From NCBI GenBank assembly GCA_013215655.1, contig JABSOX010000025.1:1-64000 (forward strand): a stretch of 64,000 bases of DNA, in the 5' to 3' direction. The translations under genes and the position numbers were made by a program. The stretch is from Colwellia sp. Lineage in GTDB: Bacteria > Pseudomonadota > Gammaproteobacteria > Enterobacterales > Alteromonadaceae. Of this stretch, positions 9,101 to 18,015 are shown in pieces. The number at the start of each line of letters is the position of its first letter. The first letter of the stretch is position 1. A model generated the notes under the pieces. It saw only the letters and a list, made by a program, of their open reading frames with translations, ran no database searches and was not told the origin of the DNA.

Positions 9101-9329
9101 GTTTACAGTATCGACCAACAGGACAAGTACAACGAGTAAAAATTTCATCGTCAATGACCTCAATAACAGATAAATAAGTGACTTGGGCGTTAGTGGCACT
9201 TCTTACCGAGCCGCGAATTAAGTCACCCTCTTTAGCCACACTTAATACGTTATGACTGCGAAAAAGGTGTAGACCTCGATTCCAAGTAACAAGGGCAAAT
9301 TTATCTTTAAGTTTTGATTTTGAAAACAT
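6105..9329 (-). CDS. SWIM zinc-finger SNF2-family helicase
   Basis: This 1074-residue protein is a DNA-translocase ATPase of the SNF2/HepA group. A SWIM zinc finger of the CxC-x5-CxH form is at residues 67-77 (RCTCPVGRYCKH). A long middle part of the SNF2-associated type follows, then the ATPase: Walker A DDMGLGKT (about 634-641), DEAH (about 733), TGTPMEN (about 758) and motif VI RAHRIGQ (about 1018). It differs from RapA, which lacks SWIM. Bacterial members are presumed to remodel protein-DNA or transcription complexes, but the exact role is unknown. The stop lies 278 bp before the deaD start, and deaD has its own promoter, so no operon is implied. Confidence 0.9.
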   Translation of the reverse strand: MFSKSKLKDKFALVTWNRGLHLFRSHNVLSVAKEGDLIRGSVRSATNAQVTYLSVIEVIDDEIFTRCTCPVGRYCKHAVAIGHEFLNSHHTAADDKEVEQWLTSLKNTQQDKTSRKKVIVYLLEYKKSQGQKKLFVQVKISAYMKNGGFSKSLQNVYNTTDLFNKPFVSDDDIQIISLLMKENEVNYQRQCNDFSILALLIKSGRSFWQSCTNLDDPLVLGEPIKAEWQWITLEDNLTSLKLVLPNHYSDVDLFQTKPISYYDLENNAFGIIETNIDAELAPQLLSSPVFNEQQIPWVVSQLRVSLGNEAEKLPQPKISSEIKMVVPVPELKLTTPIENTPTHGEIILTFNYQGHSINPNQESPTIDINDDKKKRIYRDLAYENQVIDTLIEHQFKMGEKFTYSYWQDKINQCTFRLQAKEVWYEFMHNTIPVLEAKGWVIEFADNFYYQELLTNGHFEAELKDYENSHDFFSIGLNLDINGQKLPAFPILQSAIKQLPKSLLTESESNNNIDEEASIFIDMEKGNFLTLKYKTIKPLLRQFIELFIPNSLDENGMMKLSRFQGHQTLSLLDDQGVIAKGAEKIRLLAAKLESFDGIKNIEPAKNLDAKLRVYQQQGVNWLQFLREYQLSGILADDMGLGKTVQALAHLAIEKEQGRLTSPCLIIAPTSVIFNWANEIKKFTPFLTYNLIHGPQRKVHLDDFSQYDIIITSYPLIVKDFEFYSQQAFYYLILDEAHYIKNPKTRLYEAIIKLKTEHKLCMTGTPMENHLGEFWAQFNFLLPGFLGGHNQFNKLFKTPIQVHGDHERKVLLNQRIKPFILRRTKEKIAKELPAKTEIIQTVRIEGAQAELYESVRLSMDSRLNEIIAKKGINRSQIEILDALLKLRQVCCHPQLLSLDSAKDVKQSAKLEWLMEMLPEMIDEGRKILIFSQFTSMLALIEEQLTNESIIYTKLTGATTKRQEVVENFQKGDIPVFLISLRAGGVGLNLTEADTVIHFDPWWNPAVENQATDRAHRIGQNKPVFVYKLIVENSIEEKIQLIQKEKAALANALLSEEVNEGKLSLTNNILSTLLAPL

Positions 9330-9432
9330 GAATGAAATTATTGAGTGAACGACGATCGAAAGATTTTACTGAATATGAGATGAAATTGCAGCTATAAAAT
9401 GTCTTCTTTATAAAATATTAAGCTGAATGACT

Positions 9433-9471
9433 AAAAAACACTCAATTAAATTTCATTATTGAGTGTTTTTT
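9433..9471 (-). terminator. Rho-independent terminator after the lipoprotein/small membrane protein pair
   Basis: A 14-bp perfect stem (9433-9446 with 9458-9471) begins and ends in runs of six A and six T, with an 11-nt loop. It lies 20 nt after the stop of the 59-codon gene. Confidence 0.85.
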
Positions 9472-9491
9472 GGATTTACTGAGGTATTTTA

Positions 9492-9671
9492 TTAAAAATT
9501 ATTAGTACTCTTTTTACGGCGAAGAATACGATGCCAAAATAAACCTTCAAATACTACACCGGCAACAAGAGCAAATATTAACCCTGAATCACCCCATATT
9601 GCATAAGCGATAATGCTGAACGCTAAGATTACGAACAAAATAGCAATATTCTTGAATTTCTCTAAAAACAT
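9492..9671 (-). CDS. 59-residue two-helix membrane protein, unknown function
   Basis: This short frame starts at an ATG (9671) preceded by AAGGA at ideal spacing. It encodes 59 residues beginning MFLEKFKNIAILFVILAF. Two hydrophobic helices (about residues 8-25 and 30-45) are followed by a basic end (HRILRRKKS), which would place the C-terminus in the cytoplasm. It begins 36 nt after the repeat lipoprotein gene ends and is followed by a strong terminator, so the two probably form an operon. I do not recognise the family. Confidence 0.7.
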   Translation of the reverse strand: MFLEKFKNIAILFVILAFSIIAYAIWGDSGLIFALVAGVVFEGLFWHRILRRKKSTNNF

Positions 9672-9707
9672 TTATAATTCCTTACTGAATATTTATTAGC
9701 GAACAAA

Positions 9708-10637
9708 TTAACTATCAATATCTAAACGGCCGTTAATATCTTTTACTCTTAAATTTCCAGAGCCTGACTCCAATATTTTAAGCCCACCGGTTGTTTCGAT
9801 ATCAATATCACCAGAACCATCTTCAATAGTAACCATGCCATCAACTTGTCGCACCGTTAAATCACCAGAAGCATCTTCAATAACCGCAGAGCCAGATATA
9901 TTTTGCGCGTAAATGTTGCCAGAGCCATCATCAATATCGACATTGCCGTTAATATTTTTTAAGGTCATTTCACCTGAATCATCAATAACATTAACATTAC
10001 CAACAACATTATTAACGGTAAGCTCACCAGATCCATCTTTGATGTCTATCATGCCATTCACATGATTAATGGTTAAATTACCTGAATCATCATGAACCTT
10101 AATATTACCATTAACATTATTCACGCTTAAATCACCTGAACCATCATCGATATCAATATTACCGTTTATTTGACTAATAACTAAATCACCTGAACCATCA
10201 TTTATTTCAACTAATGCATTAATATCACTAATTTGTATATCGCCAGAACCATCATCAATATCCAACATCATCGCTTCTGGTACATCAACAATAATATCAA
10301 TATGAGGAGAACTACCAATCCAAGAACCAAATGAGCTCGGCGTTTTGGCAACTATATATGCAGTGTTACCAGAAGATGATAACGCTAATTCAAAATTATC
10401 TCGATTATTTGAACTGGTGTAGATATCTGCGCTTAATTGGATTTCAGTAATGCCTTTTTTACCTCGAACGATGAATGAACCCGCTCCTGAGTCAATATCT
10501 AGCCTAGCTATTTCACTTGCATCTAAACTTAATTGTCGCTGGGTATGAAAATCAGCACGAGAAGGTGATGCAATAACGATACATCCCGAGAGTAAAGAAA
10601 CAGTAGATAATGCAACAATTGACTTAATTATGCTCAT
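9708..10637 (-). CDS. Lipoprotein built of acidic 19-residue repeats
   Basis: The 309-residue product has a lipoprotein signal with the lipobox LLSGC (Cys19). After about 110 residues come nine or ten tandem repeats of about 19 residues. Their consensus is a hydrophobic strand, D-x-D-D-G-S-G-D/N, a second strand, then V/I-N-G. Such regular GSGD turns between short strands predict a right-handed beta-solenoid, as in DUF4097-type adhesin-like proteins. The Asp-rich turns could bind calcium; both statements are inference. The product should be anchored to a membrane facing the periplasm or the surface. It is followed closely by a small membrane protein gene and a terminator. It resembles no enzyme, and its role is unknown. 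Confidence 0.8.
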   Translation of the reverse strand: MSIIKSIVALSTVSLLSGCIVIASPSRADFHTQRQLSLDASEIARLDIDSGAGSFIVRGKKGITEIQLSADIYTSSNNRDNFELALSSSGNTAYIVAKTPSSFGSWIGSSPHIDIIVDVPEAMMLDIDDGSGDIQISDINALVEINDGSGDLVISQINGNIDIDDGSGDLSVNNVNGNIKVHDDSGNLTINHVNGMIDIKDGSGELTVNNVVGNVNVIDDSGEMTLKNINGNVDIDDGSGNIYAQNISGSAVIEDASGDLTVRQVDGMVTIEDGSGDIDIETTGGLKILESGSGNLRVKDINGRLDIDS

Positions 10638-10832
10638 AAAGCCTTTTCCTAATTATTTTAAGTATTAATGAGCGTTTTATTACAATTTTCAAGCCAACAT
10701 TAAAAGCCTTACTTTTCAATTAATTATGGTTTTTGTCTTTTATATACTGTTCATTTAAATGATAAAATAGTCAGAGTGACCAAAAAACTGTGATTTATAA
10801 GACTTCCATGTAGCTAAGATTTTCAACTTATA

Positions 10833-12308
10833 TTAAGCAATAAATTGCCCAATAAGATCTGGGAATACACCCAGTATAATACCTGACAGTATAAAAACGT
10901 TGATCAATACATACTCAGTTGATGTATAGCTATATACACTTAGTTCATTTTCGTTACGATCAAACAATACAAAAACAATGCGTAAATAATAACTTAAGGC
11001 AATACCACTACCAACGATAAGTGCTGCAACCAACCACCACAATTGCCCTGTTGTTGCATGGGATAAAAGATAAAATTTACCAATAAAGCCCATCGTCAAT
11101 GGAATACCTGCAAAACTTAATACTGCAATAATGGTTAATAACGCCAACGCCCTATTTCGCCAAAACAAACCTTTAAAACTATCAATACTCAATTGCACAT
11201 CAGTTTCACTGGCTCCTTTATTTTGATGTTCACAAATACTAATAACAGTAAATATGGAAAGGCTAGCTAAAATATAGGCCGCTAAATAAAACTGGGCACT
11301 TTGCCATGCAAAGGCCATATTTTGTTGGGAGCTAACGAGTAAAACGATAAGCAAATACCCCATATGTGCAATGGAGGAATAAGCTAATAAACGCTTAATA
11401 TTATCTTGTTTTAACGCTAACGTATTACCAATTAACATCGAGAATACAGCCAGCAAAGTAATTAATTGCACAAGGTTTTCACTGACAAAGTAACTTTGAC
11501 TAAAAAGGCATTTCATCAATACCACAAACATCGCTACCTTTGAAACAGTTGCCATTAATAGCGTTATGGGGGTCGGCGCACCTTGATAAACATCGGGCGT
11601 CCAAAAGTGAAATGGCACTAATGATAGTTTAAAAGCAATACCCACCAAAAAGAGCAACATGCCAACGGCATAAAATGAACTCATTTGTAAATGAGAAATT
11701 TCAGTAACTGGCGCAAAGCTTAACTGCCCTGTTTGGCTATAAATTAAAGCAATGCCAAGTAACATAATACTAGAAGCTGTGGCACTTAAGATCAGGTATT
11801 TAAAACCCGTTTCAACAGCGTATTTACTTTCTCTAATATAGCCAACCAAGCCGACAAAGCTGATACTTAATAATTCAAATCCTAAGAAGAGGCTGGCATA
11901 ATGGTCACTCGCCACTAAGACTCCCGCCCCTAAAACCACCAGTAACAATAGAACATAATATTCATCATGCACTTCAATATGTGACTTTAAAAATTGACTG
12001 CTTAATTGTGTAACCACCAGTGCCGATAAACAAATTAAAATAAACGTAAAAATACTATAACTATCAACTTTTAATAATATTGTCACCGCTGTTGTTTCAA
12101 CGGCCAATAAATTCACACTAAGTAATAACGCAAAAACAAGGATCGTTTTGGTAAAAAGTGCGATCATTTGCTGTGAACGTTGCCAAGCGATTAATAACAA
12201 AGATAAAGCGATACCAAAAGCAATAATAAGTTGCGGCATTATGGCCAATAATTCATTGAGTCCTAGAAGATTACTCATAGTGGCATTTTCCATAGTAGCA
12301 ATGTTCAT
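10833..12308 (-). CDS. nuoN: NADH-quinone oxidoreductase subunit N
   Basis: This is an antiporter-like proton-pumping subunit of complex I, 491 residues with about 14 membrane helices. Typical elements are visible: the helix with GFELLSISFVGLVGY, carrying the conserved Glu, and AFKLSLVPFHFWTPDVYQGAPTP, with the Lys and the PD motif. The start at 12308 overlaps the nuoM stop by 4 nt (ATGA), supporting it over the in-frame ATGs 5 and 10 codons later. It is the last gene of the nuo operon. No clear terminator was found in the 195 bp before the next gene. Confidence 0.95.
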   Translation of the reverse strand: MNIATMENATMSNLLGLNELLAIMPQLIIAFGIALSLLLIAWQRSQQMIALFTKTILVFALLLSVNLLAVETTAVTILLKVDSYSIFTFILICLSALVVTQLSSQFLKSHIEVHDEYYVLLLLVVLGAGVLVASDHYASLFLGFELLSISFVGLVGYIRESKYAVETGFKYLILSATASSIMLLGIALIYSQTGQLSFAPVTEISHLQMSSFYAVGMLLFLVGIAFKLSLVPFHFWTPDVYQGAPTPITLLMATVSKVAMFVVLMKCLFSQSYFVSENLVQLITLLAVFSMLIGNTLALKQDNIKRLLAYSSIAHMGYLLIVLLVSSQQNMAFAWQSAQFYLAAYILASLSIFTVISICEHQNKGASETDVQLSIDSFKGLFWRNRALALLTIIAVLSFAGIPLTMGFIGKFYLLSHATTGQLWWLVAALIVGSGIALSYYLRIVFVLFDRNENELSVYSYTSTEYVLINVFILSGIILGVFPDLIGQFIA

Positions 12309-13744
12309 AGTGACGGCGCTCCCATGGAGTACTGTAATAACAAATTAGGATACAAACCGATAATGAGCAGCAATAGCAACAGACTCCCGGAGATCATCAA
12401 CTCTCGCATTGATAAATCAGCAATTTCTTTTGTTGGAGCTCCTTGAAAACTGGTTTGGAATAACACCATACCGTAAATTGCCGAACCTATAAGTCCAAAA
12501 GCGGCCAATATCACCAACATCGGGTAATGAGGATAAGCGCCAACAAGACTCATAAATTCACCAACAAAGTTAGCTAAACCGGGCAAACCAAATGCGGCAC
12601 CAGCAAAGGCTAAAGCAAAACCACCCATACGTGGCGCACTTTGCCAAAAGCCGCCCATATCATTAAGATCACGAGAATGAATGCGGTTATAAACCATGCC
12701 CGCTAAAGAAAACAACGCCGCACTACTTAAACCATGAGCAACCATAGTGACAATGGCCCCCTGATAGGCTATAGGATTAAAAGCAAATAATGCCAACATC
12801 ACAAAACCCATATGACTAATACTGCTATAAGCGACTAGTCGTTTAAAATCTGTTTGTGCAAATGCCATTTTTGCTCCGTATAAAATACTGACCACGGCCA
12901 AAGTTCCTGCAATGGGAGCAAAATCTTGGCTTGCTTGTGGAAAGAGAAAAATAACAAAACGGATCAAGCCATAAGCGCCTGTTTTTAATAAAACTCCTGC
13001 CAATAAAACACTACCCGCTGTTGGTGCTTGGGTATGAGCATCAGGTAACCAACTATGAACAGGTACAGAAGGTAATTTCACCGCAAAAGCAATAAAAAAA
13101 CCTAACATTAAGTAATTTGCTAAATGTAGAGGAATATCAAGTTGCAACCAGTCTTGGTAATAGAAACTTAATGCTCCTGTTTGTTGTGCATAAAAATAAG
13201 CCGTAGCGATAATCGCAACGAGCATTAATAAGCTGCTCACCTGTGTAAAAATAAAGAACTTAATTGCCGCAAAATGTCTATTTTCATGACCCCAAATCGC
13301 AATAATTGCCGTCATAGGTAGTAACATCACTTCCCAAAAAAAGAAAAATAGAAATAAATCTACCGCGCAAAAAACGCCAATAATACCGGCAATACTGGCT
13401 AATAAATTAAAATAGAAAAAGCCACATTTATCTTGGATCTCTTGCCATGAAACTAGTACACAAATAATAGCCAAGAAAAAAGTTAAAATAATGAGCGTAA
13501 TGCTTAAATGATCAAGTGCCAATGCATATTCAATGTTGAAAGTTGAAATCCAAGGGATACGAACAAATAACTGCAATTCATTAAAACTCTGTGGGCTATT
13601 CATAATAGAAAAGGCAAAAAACACCATAAAAGTTATAAATGAACCTAAAGCAATCCATCGGGCACTATTTTGTTTAATCCCTTCCATGAACCAAGCAAAG
13701 CCGCCACAAAGTAGTAGACCAAAAATAATAATTGTTAACATCAT
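12305..13744 (-). CDS. nuoM: NADH-quinone oxidoreductase subunit M
   Basis: This antiporter-like proton-pumping subunit of complex I is a multi-helix membrane protein. The conserved Glu helix (FFFFWEVMLLPM) and the Lys/HSWLPDAHTQAP segment (AVKLPSVPVHSWLPDAHT) are present. I place the start at the ATG at 13744: it overlaps the nuoL stop as ATGA and has AGGAG upstream, giving 479 residues. The open frame extends upstream, but that stretch lies inside nuoL and is not hydrophobic. It is coupled by short overlaps to nuoL and nuoN. Confidence 0.95.
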   Translation of the reverse strand: MMLTIIIFGLLLCGGFAWFMEGIKQNSARWIALGSFITFMVFFAFSIMNSPQSFNELQLFVRIPWISTFNIEYALALDHLSITLIILTFFLAIICVLVSWQEIQDKCGFFYFNLLASIAGIIGVFCAVDLFLFFFFWEVMLLPMTAIIAIWGHENRHFAAIKFFIFTQVSSLLMLVAIIATAYFYAQQTGALSFYYQDWLQLDIPLHLANYLMLGFFIAFAVKLPSVPVHSWLPDAHTQAPTAGSVLLAGVLLKTGAYGLIRFVIFLFPQASQDFAPIAGTLAVVSILYGAKMAFAQTDFKRLVAYSSISHMGFVMLALFAFNPIAYQGAIVTMVAHGLSSAALFSLAGMVYNRIHSRDLNDMGGFWQSAPRMGGFALAFAGAAFGLPGLANFVGEFMSLVGAYPHYPMLVILAAFGLIGSAIYGMVLFQTSFQGAPTKEIADLSMRELMISGSLLLLLLIIGLYPNLLLQYSMGAPSL

Positions 13745-15603
13745 AAGGTAACTACTCCTACTAAGCAGACTATCGCTAAGCCAAATGCGGCCGCATACCA
13801 ACGTAAACTACCGTTTTGACTCGTCGACAGTGTGTCGTGCCACAAGCGAACATACCAAGCGTTGAGCATGATCATTTGGTCGACAATATCTCTGCGATTT
13901 AATCGAGCGATAAAACAATAAGGCTTAATCAACAGCCACTGATAGAGTGCATCAAAGCCTAAGCCACTGCGTAAAAACTGGCTTAACATGCTTTGACTGG
14001 CTTTAATTTCAGCGTTGCTAGTGATGCGATAACGAGCAAAATAAAACCATGAAAATGTGATACCAATAAAGGGCGTAATAATGGCAACGGTATGTAACCA
14101 ATAAGGTTCATTAACCTTATTTACTGGTGCTGACATATCAGTAAACACCGCTTGTAAGTCCAAAGAAATCAAACCACCTAATAACGATAACGCCGCCAAA
14201 ATGAGCAATGACATTCTTAATAATTTACTTTTCTCAATATGGAGTTGAGTATCAAAGCGTTGCTTACCTAAAAAGGCTAAGAAAAATAATCGACAGCTAT
14301 AAATGGATGTTAATAGTGCACCAACAATAGCGCACCACCATAAACCAGCTCCTGCGGTGGGTGATGACCACAATTCAGCGATTATTGCTTCTTTAGAAAA
14401 GAAACCTGACGTTCCCGGCAGTGCCATTAAGCAGATCAAACCAATAATGAATAAGGTACTTTCAACGGGTAGTTTTTTTAATAAACCGCCCATTTTAAAT
14501 AAATTTTGTTGATGATGAAGCGCTAAAATAACCGAGCCTGCGGTTAAGAATAATAAGGCTTTAAAAAAGGCGTGAGTCATTAGATGAAAAACTCCTGCTG
14601 ACCATGCACCTGCGCCAAGTGCTAACATCATATAGCCAATTTGACTCATCGTTGAATAAGCTAATACTCGTTTAATATCGGTTTGCACTAAAGCAGCAGC
14701 ACCTGCTAGCAATAGTGTTGAGGCGCCAATCCAAGCGACGTATTGCATCACTTCAGGTGCGAGTAAAAATACACCATGCATACGGGCAATTAAATATACA
14801 CCTGCGGTAACCATAGTGGCGGCATGAATGAGCGCACTAACCGGTGTTGGCCCAGCCATAGCATCGGGCAACCAGGTTTGCAGTGGTAATTGTGCGGATT
14901 TCCCTACCGCACCACCCAATAGCAATAAAGCTATCCAATAAGCATCATTATTTCCAACTTGCCAGCTTACTTGTGCGGCTTGAGTAACATCAACAATATT
15001 CAGTTGCCCTAATGATTTAAATAACATAAATAAACCAATCGCCATGGCAGTATCACCAATGCGTGTAACGATAAAGGCTTTACGTGCTGCCAGAACATTG
15101 TCTTTTTCTTGATACCAAAAGCCAATCAGTAAAAAGCTACATAAACCAACACCTTCCCAACCTAAATAGAGCAGTACTAGATTATCGGCCAAGACCAAGA
15201 TCAACATAGCGACAATAAACAAGTTCATATAAGCCATAAAACGACTGAAGTTCTCGTCATTTTTCATATAAATAGCAGCAAATAAATGGATCAGAAAACC
15301 TATCCCTGTAACCACACAAATCATCACACTAGACAGAGCATCAAGATAAAATGCAAAGTTAACGTCGGCAATGCCGGTACTACCCTTTAAGGAGAACCAT
15401 GACCACAATTGCACAGTAAGAACATGTACATCACTTTGAGATAATTGATAAACCAAGACCCCACTTGAAAGTGCGCTTAGTGCCATTGCACCAACACTTA
15501 ACCAGGACGCTTGTTGCCATGACAAACGTTTCCCTAAAATGATCAATAATAAAAAGCTCACCAGAGGGTAAAAAGGTAAAGCGGCTAATAGGGTTGTCGA
15601 CAT
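13741..15603 (-). CDS. nuoL: NADH-quinone oxidoreductase subunit L
   Basis: This is the largest antiporter-like subunit of complex I, 620 residues, about the usual length. Family landmarks are GWEGVGLCSFLLIGFWY and AVGKSAQLPLQTWLPDAM followed by AGPTPVSALIHAATMV. The C-terminal part should form the lateral helix that runs along the membrane arm to contact NuoM and NuoN. The gene starts 5 nt after nuoK and overlaps nuoM by 4 nt. Confidence 0.96.
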   Translation of the reverse strand: MSTTLLAALPFYPLVSFLLLIILGKRLSWQQASWLSVGAMALSALSSGVLVYQLSQSDVHVLTVQLWSWFSLKGSTGIADVNFAFYLDALSSVMICVVTGIGFLIHLFAAIYMKNDENFSRFMAYMNLFIVAMLILVLADNLVLLYLGWEGVGLCSFLLIGFWYQEKDNVLAARKAFIVTRIGDTAMAIGLFMLFKSLGQLNIVDVTQAAQVSWQVGNNDAYWIALLLLGGAVGKSAQLPLQTWLPDAMAGPTPVSALIHAATMVTAGVYLIARMHGVFLLAPEVMQYVAWIGASTLLLAGAAALVQTDIKRVLAYSTMSQIGYMMLALGAGAWSAGVFHLMTHAFFKALLFLTAGSVILALHHQQNLFKMGGLLKKLPVESTLFIIGLICLMALPGTSGFFSKEAIIAELWSSPTAGAGLWWCAIVGALLTSIYSCRLFFLAFLGKQRFDTQLHIEKSKLLRMSLLILAALSLLGGLISLDLQAVFTDMSAPVNKVNEPYWLHTVAIITPFIGITFSWFYFARYRITSNAEIKASQSMLSQFLRSGLGFDALYQWLLIKPYCFIARLNRRDIVDQMIMLNAWYVRLWHDTLSTSQNGSLRWYAAAFGLAIVCLVGVVTL

Positions 15604-15608
15604 AAGCT

Positions 15609-15917
15609 TTACCCTCTCATTTCATTTAATTCATCAATATCTAACGAACGATATCGACGTTGCATTCTAATAAAAAGTGCTAACCCTACGGCAACTTCAG
15701 CAGCTGCCAAGGTTAAAATAAGGATAAACATCACTTGACCATCAGCTTGACGCCAAGCACTCCCTGCACCAATAAAAGCGACACCCACAGCATTTAGCAT
15801 CACTTCTAAACTCATCAACATAAACAAGGTGTTTTTGCGAGAAATAACACCAACAAAGCCGATTGAAAATAATATGCATGATAAAAACAAAACATGCTCT
15901 AGCGGAATCTCAGTCAT
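15609..15917 (-). CDS. nuoK: NADH-quinone oxidoreductase subunit K
   Basis: This small complex I membrane subunit (102 residues) has three helices. The conserved Glu residues of the proton path are in MLMSLEVMLNAVGVAF and LAAAEVAVGLALF. Its length is standard. The start overlaps the nuoJ stop by 4 nt. Confidence 0.96.
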   Translation of the reverse strand: MTEIPLEHVLFLSCILFSIGFVGVISRKNTLFMLMSLEVMLNAVGVAFIGAGSAWRQADGQVMFILILTLAAAEVAVGLALFIRMQRRYRSLDIDELNEMRG

Positions 15918-16444
15918 AGGTGAGTACCTCTGCTCTCTGGCTTAGCATAGTGATAGCCCGCCAATAATCCGGCCAATAACAAAAACGAAGCAATTTCTAC
16001 TGCCAATAAGTAAGGTCCATAAAGCAACATGCCTACTTGTTTTGCACTAACTACATTGGCGGTAAGTTGTTGCTGTAATTGTGCGTTGTCAATGACCCAC
16101 AATAATTCTGCCAACAAAGTCATCGCTAAAATTATTGGTCCTACCCAAAAAGACAGCCCTTTACTTTGTGGTGCATATTTAGTTTCATCCGTGGTTAAAC
16201 CAAACATCATTACGGCAAAAACAAATAGCACCAGTATGGCGCCTGCATAAACTATCACTTCCAAACCAGCGGCAAATGGTGCCCCCATCAAATAAAAACA
16301 CACAGCTACAGCAAGTAATGACACCACTAAATATAACAAGGCATGTACGGTATTTTTCCCAGTCACTACTTTGAAGCTAGCGATAACGGCAACCAACCCC
16401 GCCAAATAGAATAAACTTTCAACGGATAAAAAATTAGCCAGCAT
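15914..16444 (-). CDS. nuoJ: NADH-quinone oxidoreductase subunit J
   Basis: This complex I membrane subunit has five predicted helices, including the NuoJ signature GLEVIVYAGAILVLFVFAVMM (split here by a short loop at GAI), which contains the pi-bulge helix. The ATG at 16444 is chosen because AAAGGAG lies 6 nt upstream; this gives 176 residues and removes seven codons from the open frame. The gap to nuoI is 69 nt, the second largest inside the operon. Confidence 0.94.
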   Translation of the reverse strand: MLANFLSVESLFYLAGLVAVIASFKVVTGKNTVHALLYLVVSLLAVAVCFYLMGAPFAAGLEVIVYAGAILVLFVFAVMMFGLTTDETKYAPQSKGLSFWVGPIILAMTLLAELLWVIDNAQLQQQLTANVVSAKQVGMLLYGPYLLAVEIASFLLLAGLLAGYHYAKPESRGTHL

Positions 16445-16513
16445 AATTGGCTCCTTTAATAACAATCATCAACAAGCTACTTTTTCTTATCCCTATACTT
16501 ATCGAAACAAAAA

Positions 16514-17041
16514 TCATGGCATCAATCCTTTTATATCAATAGGAGGTTTTTCTTGTACTCCTTCTCCTTTTCCTTTGCCATTAATGGCAATACCCGATTG
16601 TTGGTAAAAGCTATAGTCAGGATATTTTCCAGGACCGCTAATGAGCAAGTTCTCTTTTTCGTAAACAAGGTTTTGCCGATCATACTCAGCAAGTTCAACA
16701 TCAGGAGTTAACTGGATAGCGTAAGTAGGGCAAGCCTCTTCACAAAATCCACATAAAATACAACGTGAAAAATTTATCCGAAAGAAATCAGCACGCTTAC
16801 GACCATCTTCATCAATGGTTTGTTGTAAAGAAATACAATCAACAGGACAAGCAACAGCACATAAATTACATGCGACACAACGTTCTTCACCATCAGGATC
16901 ACGTGTTAAAACAATACGACCTCTATATCTTGGTGCTAAATATGGCTTTTGTTCTGGGTATTGCACTGTATCGGCTTTAGTAAAAGTATGTTTTAAAACC
17001 AACCACATTGTACGAAATTGACTAAAGATAAGATCAAACAT
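16514..17041 (-). CDS. nuoI: NADH-quinone oxidoreductase subunit I (two [4Fe-4S] clusters)
   Basis: This peripheral-arm ferredoxin-like subunit carries clusters N6a and N6b toward the quinone site. The two motifs [15 protein letters not shown] and [15 protein letters not shown] are intact. The ATG at 17041 shares one base with the nuoH stop (TGATG); a GTG one codon upstream is also possible. The length of about 175 residues is normal. Confidence 0.95.
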   Translation of the reverse strand: MFDLIFSQFRTMWLVLKHTFTKADTVQYPEQKPYLAPRYRGRIVLTRDPDGEERCVACNLCAVACPVDCISLQQTIDEDGRKRADFFRINFSRCILCGFCEEACPTYAIQLTPDVELAEYDRQNLVYEKENLLISGPGKYPDYSFYQQSGIAINGKGKGEGVQEKPPIDIKGLMP

Positions 17042-18015
17042 CACAATACCCCGCTAAGTTTTAATGCTGCTGTCACTAATAAGTTAAACAAAGCTAGGGG
17101 CAGCATCACTTTCCAGCCAAAAGCTAATAATTGATCAAAACGCGGTCTTGGTAAGGAGGTGCGAAGTAAGATAAAAAACATCACAAAACCCATGATTTTG
17201 ATAATGAACCAAACCAAAGGCGGTAACCAAGTATCAAGTGGAGCGGGCATTAACCAACCACCAAAAAACAACACCACTGACATTGCCGAAATTAAAGTAA
17301 CACTGAGATATTCGCCCAAAAAGAATAAAGCAAACTTCAACCCAGAATATTCAGTATGAAAACCTGCGGTAAGCTCGGTTTCAGCTTCAGGTAAATCAAA
17401 GGGCAAACGATGACTTTCAGCAATTCCTGCCACTAAAAAGATAAAAAAACCTAGAAATTGACTTTGAATAAGCCAACCATCGGTTTGTGCTAAAACAATT
17501 TCACGTAAATTAAAAGTCCCGGTGAGCAATACAACGCCCATTACCGAAAGTCCCATAAAAACTTCATAACTAACCGTTTGTGCTGCCGCGCGCATACCAC
17601 CTAACATCGCGTATTTAGAATTAGATGCCCAGCCTGCTAATACCACGCTATATACAGATAAAGAGGCCATAGCGAGAAAAAATAGGATACCAATATTAAG
17701 ATCAGAAACACCGATACTGGGCGAAAACGGCACCACAGCAAAACTCATTAAAACACAAACAGCGCCAATTACAGGGGCAAGAACAAATACAATTTTGTCA
17801 CTAAACGGAGGGATCCAATCTTCTTTGCCTAATATTTTTAATAAATCGGCAAGCGACTGTAAAATACCAAAAGGACCAACTCGATTAGGACCATGCCGGT
17901 CTTGCCATATACCAATCATCCGACGTTCAACCCAAACTAAAGTCGCCGCAATGGGGATCAACAAGGCAAGCATAATAGTAATTTCTAATATTTTCCAAAA
18001 TTGCTCAGGCATCAT
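17041..18015 (-). CDS. nuoH: NADH-quinone oxidoreductase subunit H
   Basis: This membrane subunit links the peripheral and membrane arms and forms part of the quinone chamber. It has 324 residues with about eight helices. Signature stretches [21 protein letters not shown] and [16 protein letters not shown] (with the conserved acidic loop) are visible. GGAGG lies before the start, which overlaps the end of nuoG by 11 nt. Confidence 0.96.
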   Translation of the reverse strand: MMPEQFWKILEITIMLALLIPIAATLVWVERRMIGIWQDRHGPNRVGPFGILQSLADLLKILGKEDWIPPFSDKIVFVLAPVIGAVCVLMSFAVVPFSPSIGVSDLNIGILFFLAMASLSVYSVVLAGWASNSKYAMLGGMRAAAQTVSYEVFMGLSVMGVVLLTGTFNLREIVLAQTDGWLIQSQFLGFFIFLVAGIAESHRLPFDLPEAETELTAGFHTEYSGLKFALFFLGEYLSVTLISAMSVVLFFGGWLMPAPLDTWLPPLVWFIIKIMGFVMFFILLRTSLPRPRFDQLLAFGWKVMLPLALFNLLVTAALKLSGVL

